A DNA stretch of 12,697 nt from Bacillota bacterium (GTDB lineage Bacteria; Bacillota; Bacilli; Bacillales; Bacillaceae_J), in NCBI GenBank assembly GCA_023457235.1, contig JAEWMK010000206.1:1-12697 (forward strand), in the 5' to 3' direction. A model generated the notes under the pieces. It was not told where the DNA came from and searched no databases. It saw only the letters and a list, made by a program, of their open reading frames with translations. Below are positions 1 through 6,587 of this stretch, piece by piece. Both the position numbers and the translations under genes were made by a program. Position 1 is the first letter of the stretch, and the number at the start of each line of letters is the position of its first letter.

Positions 1-1109
1 TTCGCATCATCATAGAATAGGTCCTCAAAGCCAGGTGCTTGACTTGTAAAATATCCTTTATCATCAACGGGATTTAATACATCTAATCCATACTTTTTAC
101 CAACTAAGAAGTCATCTTCACCATGTCCAGGAGCAGTGTGTACGCAACCTGTACCTGCATCTGTCGTGACATGCTCACCAAGCATTACTAATGAATCACG
201 CTCATAGAACGGATGACGAGCTACTACCTTTTCAAGCTCTGCACCTTTTACAGTTTTAACAACATTTACATTTTCCCATTCAATCGTTTTTGAAACTGAT
301 TCCAACAATGCAGAGGCTAGAACATATTTTTCACCATCAACTTCAACAACGCTGTATTCCAACTCAGGATGTACACAAATACCGAGGTTCGCCGGAATAG
401 TCCAAGGTGTTGTTGTCCAGATGATGATTTTTTCATCCCCTGCTAGGACATCTTTGCCATCCTTAACTGAAAAAGCTACATAAATGGAAGCAGAACGCTT
501 ATCTTGATATTCAATTTCTGCTTCAGCTAAAGCTGATTCAGATGATGGTGACCAATAAACAGGCTTTAACCCTTTATAAATATAACCCTTTTTCGCCATT
601 TCCCCAAAAACTTTAATTTGCTGCGCTTCATAACCCTTTGTTAAAGTAATATAAGGATTTTCCCAATCTCCTCTAACACCAAGTCGTTTAAATTGTTCGC
701 GCTGGCGGTCCACTTGCTCGTAAGCATATTCTTCACAAAGCTTTCTAAATTCAGCGACACTCATTTTTTTGCGGTCTACTTTTTTGTTTTTAGTCAACGC
801 TGTTTCAATTGGCAAACCATGTGTATCCCAGCCTGGTACGTACGGAGCATGATAGCCACTCATTGATTTAAAGCGAACAATGATATCCTTAATAATTTTA
901 TTAAGGGCATGACCCATATGAATATCACCATTAGCATATGGAGGTCCATCGTGCAGGACGAACAATGGACGTCCTTCCGTTCTTTTTTGGACCATTTTAT
1001 AAATATTTTGTTCTTCCCATTTCACTTGGATTTCAGGTTCGCGTTTTGGTAAATTGCCTCTCATCGGAAATTCTGTTTTTGGCATAAGCAACGTATCTTT
1101 ATATTCCAT
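1..1109 (-). CDS. ileS: Isoleucyl-tRNA synthetase, N-terminal part (cut by window edge)
   Basis: Class I aminoacyl-tRNA synthetase that charges tRNA-Ile with isoleucine in the cytoplasm. The frame is open without stops from the ATG at 1109 to the left edge, giving about 369 of the roughly 920 residues usual for the family. The product starts MEYKDTLLMPKTEFPMRGNL, has the class I signature as HMGH at residues 64-67 inside DGPPYANGDIHMGH, and continues with PGWDTHGLPIE and, in the editing domain, IIWTTTPWTIPANLG and TGCVHTAPGHGEDD, all typical of bacterial IleS. The KMSKS loop and C-terminal domain lie outside the window. The start is set by AGGAGG eight bases before the ATG. It is the last gene seen after divIVA and is controlled by the tRNA-Ile T-box upstream. 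The distance from T-box terminator to start codon (about 190 bases) is long because a repeat element occupies it. Identification is secure. Confidence 0.97.
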   Translation of the reverse strand, partial: MEYKDTLLMPKTEFPMRGNLPKREPEIQVKWEEQNIYKMVQKRTEGRPLFVLHDGPPYANGDIHMGHALNKIIKDIIVRFKSMSGYHAPYVPGWDTHGLPIETALTKNKKVDRKKMSVAEFRKLCEEYAYEQVDRQREQFKRLGVRGDWENPYITLTKGYEAQQIKVFGEMAKKGYIYKGLKPVYWSPSSESALAEAEIEYQDKRSASIYVAFSVKDGKDVLAGDEKIIIWTTTPWTIPANLGICVHPELEYSVVEVDGEKYVLASALLESVSKTIEWENVNVVKTVKGAELEKVVARHPFYERDSLVMLGEHVTTDAGTGCVHTAPGHGEDDFLVGKKYGLDVLNPVDDKGYFTSQAPGFEDLFYDDA

Positions 1110-1130
1110 TATTAAATCCTCCTAAATTTT

Positions 1131-1285
1131 AAAGTGTAAGCGCCCGTCCAGCGACGTATAAACTGGAGCGCATCAACTGAGATAAAGGAAACACGACGAA
1201 AGAATTGAGTCGATGTTGACTTATCGTAGGGCGATGAGCGAAGTTTACGAGTCGCTGGGCGCTGAAACTAGATAGTGTACACTTT
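1131..1285. repeat. Structured intergenic repeat, copy A, in the ileS leader
   Basis: A non-coding block with a partner at 8442-8567. The core (1139-1263) begins AGCGCCC and ends GGGCGCT, forming a terminal stem that can extend through CAGCGAC/GTCGCTG with a small bulge. Positions 1207-1229 are identical to 8510-8532 (23 bases), and GGAAACACG is also shared. Overall identity to copy B is roughly three-quarters by eye, with a few small gaps. Outside the core, AAAGTGTA (1131-1138) and TACACTTT (1278-1285) form an additional inverted repeat present only in this copy. It lies between the T-box terminator and the ileS ribosome binding site, so it is transcribed into ileS mRNA whenever the T-box reads through. 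No ORF is supported. I remember similar elements in many Bacillaceae intergenic regions but cannot verify a family name here. Confidence 0.85.
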
Positions 1286-1301
1286 GATAAATTTTTTCAA
1301 T

Positions 1302-1340
1302 AAAAAAACCTTCTCAATCCCAAGAAAGGGACGAGAAGGT
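1302..1340 (-). terminator. T-box intrinsic terminator before ileS
   Basis: On the minus strand, ACCTTCTC (1333-1340) and GAGAAGGT (1308-1315) form an 8-bp stem, followed by a run of seven T (1302-1308). This is the regulated terminator of the T-box: it forms when tRNA-Ile is charged and is displaced by the antiterminator when tRNA-Ile is uncharged. It would also stop read-through from divIVA, which has no terminator of its own. Confidence 0.93.
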
Positions 1341-1582
1341 ATTCCCGCGGTACCACCCAAATTAGCAATAAAAGTATATTGTTCCTATACTTGAATTAAT
1401 TAGCTCGCTTTACTATTCGTAACGTGAATAAAACGCCTAAGCTTACTGGCTAACTTCATTTCAGCTTAAGAACTCAAGGGTGATCTTCCTCTTTACTTCT
1501 TCCATCGAGCTTGCACTATCCTCGATTCGCTGGTGGTGATCTGTAAAGACTACTGTCCCTGTCATCGTTTAAAAATAAGAAT
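1302..1582 (-). promoter_or_regulatory. T-box riboswitch, tRNA-Ile specific, controlling ileS
   Basis: Leader RNA that senses uncharged tRNA-Ile by direct binding. The T-box core TGGGTGGTACCGCGG is at 1345-1359 on the minus strand, directly followed by the intrinsic terminator. In Stem I, CTTTAC (1543-1548) can pair with GTAAAG (1491-1496); below it, AGTA (1551-1554) faces GGAAGATCACC, the usual arrangement of the specifier loop. The codon presented there is ATC (1482-1484) followed by A, an isoleucine codon, which agrees with the downstream ileS gene. The TGGT in the core suits the ACCA end expected of tRNA-Ile. The 3' end is the U-tract of the terminator; the 5' end is estimated from the promoter and is approximate. 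Confidence 0.95.
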
Positions 1583-1588
1583 ATACAA

Positions 1589-1617
1589 ATTATATTCAAA
1601 CATTTTGCTTCCGTCAA
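1589..1617 (-). promoter_or_regulatory. Sigma-A promoter for the T-box/ileS transcript
   Basis: The minus strand reads TTGACG (1612-1617), a 17-base spacer, and TATAAT (1589-1594): a near-perfect housekeeping promoter with optimal spacing. Transcription would start around 1582, just before T-box Stem I. The -35 element starts only seven bases after the divIVA stop codon, so ileS is a separate transcription unit. Confidence 0.9.
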
Positions 1618-1624
1618 GTTTTCT

Positions 1625-2122
1625 TTAAGATTCCGTTAATTCTTCCGGCTCTTCCTCATTATATTGCATTAAATGCTCCCAATCATCGCTTTCAATCATT
1701 TCTAATTGAGCTTTGATTAACATGCGGAAACGATTGCGGAATACTTTCGATTGCTTTTTCAGTTCATCAATTTCAATCGCAATTCTGCGAGATTTACTTA
1801 ATGCCTCGTTTATAATCCTGTCAGCGTTTTTCTCCGCTTCCTTAATGATCAACTTTGATTCTGTTTGCGCGTTTCTTCTAACTTCTTCGGCAGCTTCCTG
1901 CGCTACTGTTATTGATTTATTTAAAGTTTCTTCAATATTAGAAAAATAGGTTAATCTCTCTGTTAAATCTTTCACTTTTTCTTCAAGATCTTTTTTCTCA
2001 CGAATGATGATCTCGTAATCTTTAATAACTTGATCTAAAAATTCATTAACTTCATCCTCATCATACCCACGAAAACCACGGCTAAATTCCTTATTATGAA
2101 TATCTAATGGTGTTAATGGCAT
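1625..2122 (-). CDS. divIVA: Cell-division and polarity protein DivIVA
   Basis: Coiled-coil scaffold that binds negatively curved membrane at septa and poles, recruits the Min system, and helps anchor the chromosome origin during sporulation. The 165-residue product starts MPLTPLDIHNKEF and contains RGFRGYDEDEVNEFLDQV. Phe17 and Arg18, the membrane-insertion and lipid-contact residues in B. subtilis DivIVA, are conserved at the same numbers. A predicted coiled coil follows, with IEETLNKSI, AQEAAEEVRRN, EAEKNADRIINEALSKSRRIA and FRNRFRMLIKAQLEM. The tail is acidic. An upstream in-frame start would add six residues, but GGAGGTG lies at the right distance from the ATG at 2122 and the B. subtilis protein begins MPLTP, so that ATG is chosen. 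The gene follows ylmH and precedes ileS, as in B. subtilis. Confidence 0.96.
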   Translation of the reverse strand: MPLTPLDIHNKEFSRGFRGYDEDEVNEFLDQVIKDYEIIIREKKDLEEKVKDLTERLTYFSNIEETLNKSITVAQEAAEEVRRNAQTESKLIIKEAEKNADRIINEALSKSRRIAIEIDELKKQSKVFRNRFRMLIKAQLEMIESDDWEHLMQYNEEEPEELTES

Positions 2123-2164
2123 AGGTGACACCTCCAACATTTAGTCAAAAATCCAAAGTTATGA

Positions 2165-2194
2165 TTTATATATTTTTCGACACATTTACTTCAA
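2165..2194 (-). promoter_or_regulatory. Candidate divIVA promoter with an embedded Spo0A-box-like site
   Basis: The minus strand has TTGAAG (2189-2194), an 18-base spacer and TATAAA (2165-2170), a moderate sigma-A match. Between them, TGTCGAA (2176-2182), followed by further A residues, is an exact match to the core Spo0A box. The 93-base ylmH-divIVA gap contains no terminator that I can see, so divIVA may be both read through from ylmH and transcribed from here. The match is short and function is inferred only. Confidence 0.4.
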
Positions 2195-2215
2195 TTCCTG
2201 CAACATTTTCAATTA

Positions 2216-2989
2216 TTATTTCGCCTTTACCACAACAATACGCCATTTTTCTTTCTTTGTTTGCCCTTCAATACTTTTTATCTTGCATCGACCAAACGTC
2301 CGCATCGATAATGTATCACCTTGGTGACAAAGAAAAGAGGGGTCATCCGTAACCTTCCAATTCACTTTTACCATTTGATTTTGTATGTATGGCAATACTT
2401 TTGTTCTCGAGAGATTAAACACTTCTGCCAAAATAACATCAAGCCGCATTGAGGATACCGTACACGTATGCTCATGCCATTGTTCATTCAGAGGAATTAT
2501 TTTCTCACAGCCAATTTGTTCAAGTGTGATATTTGTTTTTCCCACTTGATTAAAATGAAGCCTTACATAGTCTGCAACTTGGCCCGCTACGATGATTTGC
2601 GCTACTTCGTTATCGATTATGATATCGCCAAATTTCGACCTTTTTAACCCCAACCCCATTGTTGAACCAAGAACTTTTCGATGATCTAGTGTAACAAACT
2701 TCGAAGGAAAATTTATTGAAAATACAACAATATCAAAATCATCATTCTGAACGTCGTAATATTCCGGATAAAGGATTGCCCGTTTCCGTTCCGCCTGGTC
2801 ATATCCACCCCAAAAAGCACATTTTACATCTTCTTTTGAGCCTATTATGCTTTGAACAATGTCGATCTCCCGAGGGTCATAAAAATCAAGAAGCTTATAT
2901 GTATACTCATGGGCAACCTGTTCCCGCCATTCGATGATTTGATCAATAAAAGCATGTTCTTCCTTTCTAAAATGCTGATAAATTGACAT
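2216..2989 (-). CDS. ylmH: S4-domain RNA-binding protein YlmH
   Basis: Member of the YlmH family, which pairs an N-terminal domain with a C-terminal S4 RNA-binding domain; homologues bind ribosomal RNA, and YlmH is related to the RqcP ribosome quality-control factor. The product is 257 residues, the same as recalled for B. subtilis. It starts MSIYQHFRKEEHAFIDQ, has GSTMGLGLKRSKFGDI near residues 108-123, and the S4 domain near 179-240, with SSMRLDVILAEVFNLSRTKV, VKVNWKV and GDTLSMRTFGR. A GTG three codons upstream overlaps the AAGGTG that serves as ribosome binding site for the ATG at 2989, so the ATG is taken as the start. It sits behind a terminator that follows ylmG, so its expression may depend on partial read-through or an unrecognised promoter. 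Confidence 0.92.
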   Translation of the reverse strand: MSIYQHFRKEEHAFIDQIIEWREQVAHEYTYKLLDFYDPREIDIVQSIIGSKEDVKCAFWGGYDQAERKRAILYPEYYDVQNDDFDIVVFSINFPSKFVTLDHRKVLGSTMGLGLKRSKFGDIIIDNEVAQIIVAGQVADYVRLHFNQVGKTNITLEQIGCEKIIPLNEQWHEHTCTVSSMRLDVILAEVFNLSRTKVLPYIQNQMVKVNWKVTDDPSFLCHQGDTLSMRTFGRCKIKSIEGQTKKEKWRIVVVKAK

Positions 2990-3020
2990 TTCTTTCACCT
3001 TTTTTATTTTTTTTGTATTT

Positions 3021-3050
3021 AAAAACAGGGATCTTTATAAAAGACCCCTG
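3021..3050 (-). terminator. Intrinsic terminator between ylmG and ylmH
   Basis: On the minus strand, CAGGGGTC (3043-3050) pairs with GATCCCTG (3026-3033), including one G-U pair, around a nine-base loop and followed by TTTTT (3021-3025). It lies nine bases after the ylmG stop codon. The short U-tract suggests moderate strength. It would separate ylmH from the ylmD-ylmG transcript. Confidence 0.8.
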
Positions 3051-3058
3051 CTTATGAA

Positions 3059-3325
3059 TTATAGCCCAAAAAAGTGAAACAAGTTTACTGCTCCCGCTTG
3101 AGCAAATCTTAAAACAAAAATAGCTACAATTGGCGAAATATCAATCATTCCTAAAGGAGGAATAATTCGTCGGAACGGTTCCAAAAATGGTTCTACAATT
3201 CTTCCTAGAAATTGTCCAATTGATGATTCCCTTGCTCCGGGAAACCATGACATAAAAATATAAATAATGATAGCCCAGCTATATATTCCAATCAGTTGTG
3301 AAATTATACTTCCGATTACTCCCAC
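3059..3325 (-). CDS. ylmG: YggT-family membrane protein YlmG
   Basis: Small integral membrane protein of 88 residues, YggT family, encoded next to sepF in Firmicutes, cyanobacteria and plastid relatives and linked to division or nucleoid organisation; the biochemical role is not defined. Two hydrophobic segments (about residues 4-27 and 62-80) flank the family core FMSWFPGARESSIGQFLGRI, VEPFLEPFRRIIPPLGMIDI and SPIVAIFVLRF. The start is a GTG at 3325 preceded by GGTGGTGA, four bases after the sepF stop; the nearby ATG is in another frame and stops at once. The tight spacing makes it co-transcribed and probably translationally coupled with sepF. It is the last gene before a terminator. Confidence 0.93.
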   Translation of the reverse strand: MGVIGSIISQLIGIYSWAIIIYIFMSWFPGARESSIGQFLGRIVEPFLEPFRRIIPPLGMIDISPIVAIFVLRFAQAGAVNLFHFFGL

Positions 3326-3329
3326 TTCA

Positions 3330-3767
3330 TCACCACCTGTCCTCTATTGATCCCATTTCCTCTGCCATATCAGAAATAGAGCCTGTTATATCAACATTTT
3401 CCGGTGTACAAATAAACGTATTTGCACCTAGTTTATTAATATCTCCACCTATAGCATAAACGGTACCGCTCAAAAAGTCGACTATTCGCATTCCTTGGTC
3501 GGTTGTTACTCTTTGTAAATTAATAACTACAGTCTTACGATTCTTTAAATGGTCGGCAATCTCTTGAACCTCATCGTAGATGCGGGGCTCGCATAAAATA
3601 ACCTTTGATGATTGCTGAATGCTTTGTAGACTGACGACATTTTGCTTTGATGACCTTGTTACACGTCGTGGGACTTCATACTCTTCTTCCACTGGAGCTT
3701 GCTCTTCGATATATTCTTCTTCATCATCAAGGGCGAAAAAGGTTCTAAACTTCGTCTTAAGGCTCAT
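3330..3767 (-). CDS. sepF: Cell-division protein SepF
   Basis: SepF binds the C-terminal tail of FtsZ, polymerises into rings and anchors the Z-ring to the membrane, overlapping in role with FtsA. The product is 145 residues. The N-terminus MSLKTKFRTFFAL is an amphipathic membrane-targeting helix. It is followed by an acidic linker (DDEEEYIEEQAPVEEEYEVP) and the conserved C-terminal dimer domain from about residue 55, with KVILCEPRIYDEVQEIADHL, KTVVINLQRVTTDQGMRIVD, FLSGTVYAIGGDI and FICTPENVDITG. GGGGGTG lies about nine bases before the ATG. It is 15 bases after ylmE and overlaps no gene. Its FtsZ-tail partner sequence (DDTLDIPTFLRNR-like) is encoded by ftsZ in the same window. Confidence 0.96.
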   Translation of the reverse strand: MSLKTKFRTFFALDDEEEYIEEQAPVEEEYEVPRRVTRSSKQNVVSLQSIQQSSKVILCEPRIYDEVQEIADHLKNRKTVVINLQRVTTDQGMRIVDFLSGTVYAIGGDINKLGANTFICTPENVDITGSISDMAEEMGSIEDRW

Positions 3768-3782
3768 TATTCATTACACCCC

Positions 3783-4460
3783 CTAAAATTCCTTTCCGAC
3801 TAAAGAGGTGCCGATTCTTATCATCGTCGCTCCTTCTTCAATCGCTATTTTATAATCATTGGACATTCCCATTGATAATTCTTCGCACGGTGCATAGGAA
3901 AGGTTTAAAGCTTGTACATCTTTTTGCAGTTTCTTAACTTTAGAGAATGTTTCCCGAAGAACAACTTCATCTTCGGTAAAAGGTGCCATTGTCATAAGAC
4001 CTACAACCTTAATATTAGGGAAATCCTTCAGGTCTTTTACAAATGAAACAACTTCGTCCACTGATAATCCTTGTTTTGTTTCTTCATTAGCAGCATTTAC
4101 TTGTACAAAGCATTTAATGATATGATCAGCCCGTTTATTAATTTCTTCAGCCAAGCTTAAACGATCTAATGAATGAATATAATCGACTTTATCGATAATA
4201 TTTTTCACCTTTCTCGTTTGCAGTGTCCCAATAAAATGCCATACGGCATGTTCACCAATTGCTTCCCACTTTTGATTTAAGCCGCTATCACGGTTTTCAC
4301 CGATATGCTCGATTCCGGCAGCTATCGCACTTTTTGCAGTTTCGGTTGATACGTATTTTGTTACAGCAATTATTTTGATTTCAGCTGGGTCACGGTTAGT
4401 TTTTCTGCAAACCCCAGCGATATTGTCTTTAATTAGTTGTAATTTCTCTTTAACTGTCAA
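3783..4460 (-). CDS. ylmE: YggS/PLPBP-family pyridoxal phosphate homeostasis protein
   Basis: PLP-binding protein of the YggS/PROSC family, which buffers pyridoxal 5'-phosphate and affects amino-acid and keto-acid balance rather than having a proven enzymatic reaction. The product is 225 residues with a single TIM-barrel-like fold. Lys35 in AVTKY is the expected Schiff-base lysine; other family motifs are GENR (54-57), WHFIGTLQ (74-81), VNAANEETKQG, LMTMAP, SMGMSND (196-202) and GATMIRIGTSLVG near the end. The start is TTG at 4460, chosen because GGAGG sits eight bases upstream and the product aligns with the family there. It overlaps the end of ylmD by 11 bases, so the ribosome binding site lies inside ylmD and translation is probably coupled. 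Confidence 0.94.
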   Translation of the reverse strand: MTVKEKLQLIKDNIAGVCRKTNRDPAEIKIIAVTKYVSTETAKSAIAAGIEHIGENRDSGLNQKWEAIGEHAVWHFIGTLQTRKVKNIIDKVDYIHSLDRLSLAEEINKRADHIIKCFVQVNAANEETKQGLSVDEVVSFVKDLKDFPNIKVVGLMTMAPFTEDEVVLRETFSKVKKLQKDVQALNLSYAPCEELSMGMSNDYKIAIEEGATMIRIGTSLVGKEF

Positions 4461-5298
4461 AACCTGAACCTCCGTCCTTCATACCAATAAAGCTTAGCAT
4501 TCTTCCTGTTTTACCTTGACTCTTTCGGTGTGAGAAAAACAAATCAGAAGAACAGCTAGTACAGTAGTTGGATATTTCAATATGTTCAGATAGGACGCCT
4601 GCCGCTCTAATCATTTCATAATTAGCTGCTTTTAAATCAAGACGATATTGTCCATCTGACACTTTTTCATAAATTTTAGTTGTTAACGCTCCCTCCAAGT
4701 TATTAGCCATTTGTTCCATTACATAATCATCGACAACATAACAGCATTTTCCGATGGAAGGACCGATTCCAACTACTATATCCCGTGCAGCGATATTTTC
4801 ATCACTAATCCACTTCTCTATCATTTTACCACCTATATTGGCTGCCGTTCCACGCCAACCAGCATGGGCTACTCCTATAATATCTTCAGCGGAAATGGAA
4901 AAAAAATACAATGGAACGCAATCAGCATAGGCAGAGAATAGAAAAGTGTTTTGATCTCTTGTATATAACCCATCAACACCCTTTATCGCCGTTTCCATTT
5001 GGGTTGAACCTTTCCCCTTATCTTCTTTAGAAACTTTAGCAATTTTATCACCATGAGTTTGTTCCGCGCAAATCCACGTATGTAAAGGGGCCCCAATCAT
5101 TTCGGAAAGCTTCTCCCTGTTCCGAATAACATCTTCCTGCGCATCATTGACGTGTAAACCTAGATTCATGGACTGAAAAGGCCCTTTGCTAAATCCACCA
5201 TTACGTGTAGAAAAGCCCGCAACAATATTTCGATTTAGAGAGTTCCATGATTCAATAAACATAACCGATTCTTGAAGTTTAAATGATTCCTTTATCAC
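4450..5298 (-). CDS. ylmD: Laccase-domain (YfiH/DUF152) protein YlmD
   Basis: Member of the YfiH/YlmD family, long called a polyphenol oxidase domain; characterised homologues act on purine nucleosides and contain zinc. The product is 282 residues. Visible metal-site residues are His82 in EQTHG, Cys127 in YADCVPL and His145 in AHAGWRG; GPSIGKCCYVV and SCSSDLFFSHR with the terminal GRMLSFIGM are also family hallmarks. The start is GTG at 5298 with AAAGGGG six bases upstream. It begins the ylmD-ylmE-sepF-ylmG array. A candidate promoter lies in the 80-base gap behind ylmC. The conserved linkage of this gene to sepF does not by itself show a role in division. Confidence 0.93.
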   Translation of the reverse strand: MIKESFKLQESVMFIESWNSLNRNIVAGFSTRNGGFSKGPFQSMNLGLHVNDAQEDVIRNREKLSEMIGAPLHTWICAEQTHGDKIAKVSKEDKGKGSTQMETAIKGVDGLYTRDQNTFLFSAYADCVPLYFFSISAEDIIGVAHAGWRGTAANIGGKMIEKWISDENIAARDIVVGIGPSIGKCCYVVDDYVMEQMANNLEGALTTKIYEKVSDGQYRLDLKAANYEMIRAAGVLSEHIEISNYCTSCSSDLFFSHRKSQGKTGRMLSFIGMKDGGSGFDS

Positions 5299-5327
5299 GA
5301 AGAGCCCCTTTCCAATAAATATAGTGT

Positions 5328-5356
5328 ATTTTATTCATATTTTACCACAACATCAA
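5328..5356 (-). promoter_or_regulatory. Candidate sigma-A promoter for ylmD-ylmE-sepF-ylmG
   Basis: The minus strand reads TTGATG (5351-5356), a 17-base spacer and TAAAAT (5328-5333): four and five of six consensus matches with ideal spacing, in an AT-rich gap between ylmC and ylmD. It would let the sepF array be transcribed in growing cells independently of the sporulation genes upstream. No terminator was seen between ylmC and this site. Confidence 0.45.
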
Positions 5357-5378
5357 TATAAATTAAGAGAAATATCAC

Positions 5379-5675
5379 CTAATAGAAAGTTTTTGGGGCT
5401 TTTACTTCAGCTTCAATTTCATCATCGTCATGATAATTGGTACGAAAATAGCGAACAAGAATAACATCAGTGCCAACTTTTACGATATTACTCCATGGTA
5501 TTACAATCTCATCATTTTTACCGAAAAACCCCATCATTTTTGAACTAGTTTGAATAATAATCGCATCGATTTTACCTGTTACTAAATTTATATCTAAATC
5601 CGTAATGTTCCCTAATTTTTTACCATCAGCAACATTAACAACATCTTTAATTTGAAAATCAGTTATCGTAAGCAA
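5379..5675 (-). CDS. ylmC: YlmC/YmxH-family PRC-barrel sporulation protein
   Basis: Small PRC-barrel protein of 98 residues, in the family often named YlmC/YmxH and associated with sporulation by gene context; no biochemical function is established. The PRC-barrel fits residues 3-78: ITDFQIKDVVNVADGKKLGN, ITDLDINLVTGKIDAIII, MMGFFGKNDEIVIPW, NIVKVGTDVILVRY. A charged tail (DDDEIEAEVKAPKTFY) extends it beyond the roughly 80 residues I recall for B. subtilis YlmC. The start is TTG at 5675, with AGGTGGAG six bases upstream; no better start is in frame. It follows sigG after a strong terminator, so it needs its own promoter; a sigma-E-like candidate is just upstream. In B. subtilis ylmA lies between sigG and ylmC; it is absent here. 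Confidence 0.9.
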   Translation of the reverse strand: MLTITDFQIKDVVNVADGKKLGNITDLDINLVTGKIDAIIIQTSSKMMGFFGKNDEIVIPWSNIVKVGTDVILVRYFRTNYHDDDEIEAEVKAPKTFY

Positions 5676-5700
5676 TGTTCACTCCACCTCTTTCCCTACA

Positions 5701-5728
5701 AATATATGAAATGAAAGGCTTGGACTAT
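5701..5728 (-). promoter_or_regulatory. Candidate sigma-E-like promoter before ylmC
   Basis: The minus strand has TCATA (its ATA at 5726-5728), 17 bases, then CATATATT (5701-5708), resembling the sigma-E pattern ATA-N16-18-CATACAHT. The site is 25 bases before the ylmC start and directly follows the sigG terminator. The motif is weak and AT-rich, so chance is possible. Confidence 0.33.
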
Positions 5729-5742
5729 GATTGAAGTGAACC

Positions 5743-5770
5743 AAAAAAAAGACTTGCATTGATGCAAGTC
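5743..5770 (-). terminator. Intrinsic terminator after sigG
   Basis: A perfect 9-bp stem, GACTTGCAT/ATGCAAGTC with a two-base centre (5751-5770), is followed on the minus strand by eight T (5743-5750). It lies three bases after the sigG stop codon and should end the spoIIG/sigG transcripts efficiently. Confidence 0.93.
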
Positions 5771-5773
5771 CAA

Positions 5774-6550
5774 TCATTGTATATTTTTATTCATTTGTTT
5801 AATTGCTGCTTTCTCTAAACGCGATACTTGCGCTTGGGATATTCCAATTTCTTCAGCAACTTCCATTTGGGTTTTTCCTTGAAAAAATCTTTTTGTTAAA
5901 ATTAGTTTTTCCCTTTCATTAAGGCGTCTCATACCTTCTTTTAGTGCAATTTCTTCGATCCATTGAAGATCTTTGCTCTTTTCATCACTTAATTGATCCA
6001 TAACATAGATTGGATCTCCACCATCGTTATAGATTGGTTCAAAAAGTGAAACCGGATCTTGAATGGCATCTAATGCAAAGACAATTTCTTCATGGGGAAC
6101 GTCTAATTCCTTCGCAATATCTTCGGCTGTCGGCTCTCTTGATGTCATACCCATTAATCTTTCTCTTACTTGTAATGCCTTATAAGCGATATCCCTTAAA
6201 GACCTTGAAACACGAATCGGATTATTATCACGCAAATAACGGCGTATTTCTCCAATTATCATTGGTACAGCATATGTTGAAAATTTCACGTTTTGACTTA
6301 AATCAAAGTTATCAATTGATTTCATCAAGCCTATACAGCCAACCTGGAACAGATCATCTACATATTCCCCTCTGTTGTTGAACCGCTGAATTACACTAAG
6401 AACGAGACGTAAGTTACCATTAACAAGTTTCTCTCTTGCACTAATGTCCCCACCTTGCATTTCACGGAACAATTTGCGCATTTCTTCATTCTTCAATACT
6501 GGAAGCTTTGATGTGTCTACACCACAAATTTCTACTTTATTTCGTGTCAT
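5774..6550 (-). CDS. sigG: RNA polymerase sporulation sigma factor sigma-G
   Basis: Forespore-specific sigma factor active after engulfment; it directs late forespore genes such as those for small acid-soluble proteins and germinant receptors. The product is 258 residues (B. subtilis 260) and starts MTRNKVEICGVDTSKLPVLK. Regions visible in order: region 2 with NGNLRLVLSVIQRFNNRGEY, DDLFQVGCIGLMKSIDNFD, KFSTYAVPMIIGEIRRYLRD; the VSRSLRDIAYKA segment; region 3 EPTAEDIAKELDVPHEEIVF; and the region 4 helix-turn-helix TQMEVAEEIGISQAQVSRL. The reading frame is open 17 codons upstream, but AGGAGGGAAAGA directly precedes the ATG at 6550, and family proteins start there. It lies 98 bases after sigE, with its own sigma-F/G-type promoter in the gap and a terminator after it. 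No damage is seen, unlike sigE upstream. Confidence 0.97.
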   Translation of the reverse strand: MTRNKVEICGVDTSKLPVLKNEEMRKLFREMQGGDISAREKLVNGNLRLVLSVIQRFNNRGEYVDDLFQVGCIGLMKSIDNFDLSQNVKFSTYAVPMIIGEIRRYLRDNNPIRVSRSLRDIAYKALQVRERLMGMTSREPTAEDIAKELDVPHEEIVFALDAIQDPVSLFEPIYNDGGDPIYVMDQLSDEKSKDLQWIEEIALKEGMRRLNEREKLILTKRFFQGKTQMEVAEEIGISQAQVSRLEKAAIKQMNKNIQ

Positions 6551-6587
6551 TCTTTCCCTCCTAACCCGAGAGGATGCTGTACAAGTA

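Noticed and set aside
1139..1263. Repeat pair as a CRISPR array or insertion sequence
   Set aside because: There are only two copies 7 kb apart, no spacers and no transposase frame; the length and terminal stem fit a small non-coding element.
2123..2140. N-terminal extension of DivIVA by six residues
   Set aside because: The extension covers the GGAGGTG ribosome site of the downstream ATG, and the family starts MPLTP.
2141..2215. Terminator between ylmH and divIVA
   Set aside because: No stem followed by a T-run was found on the minus strand in this gap.
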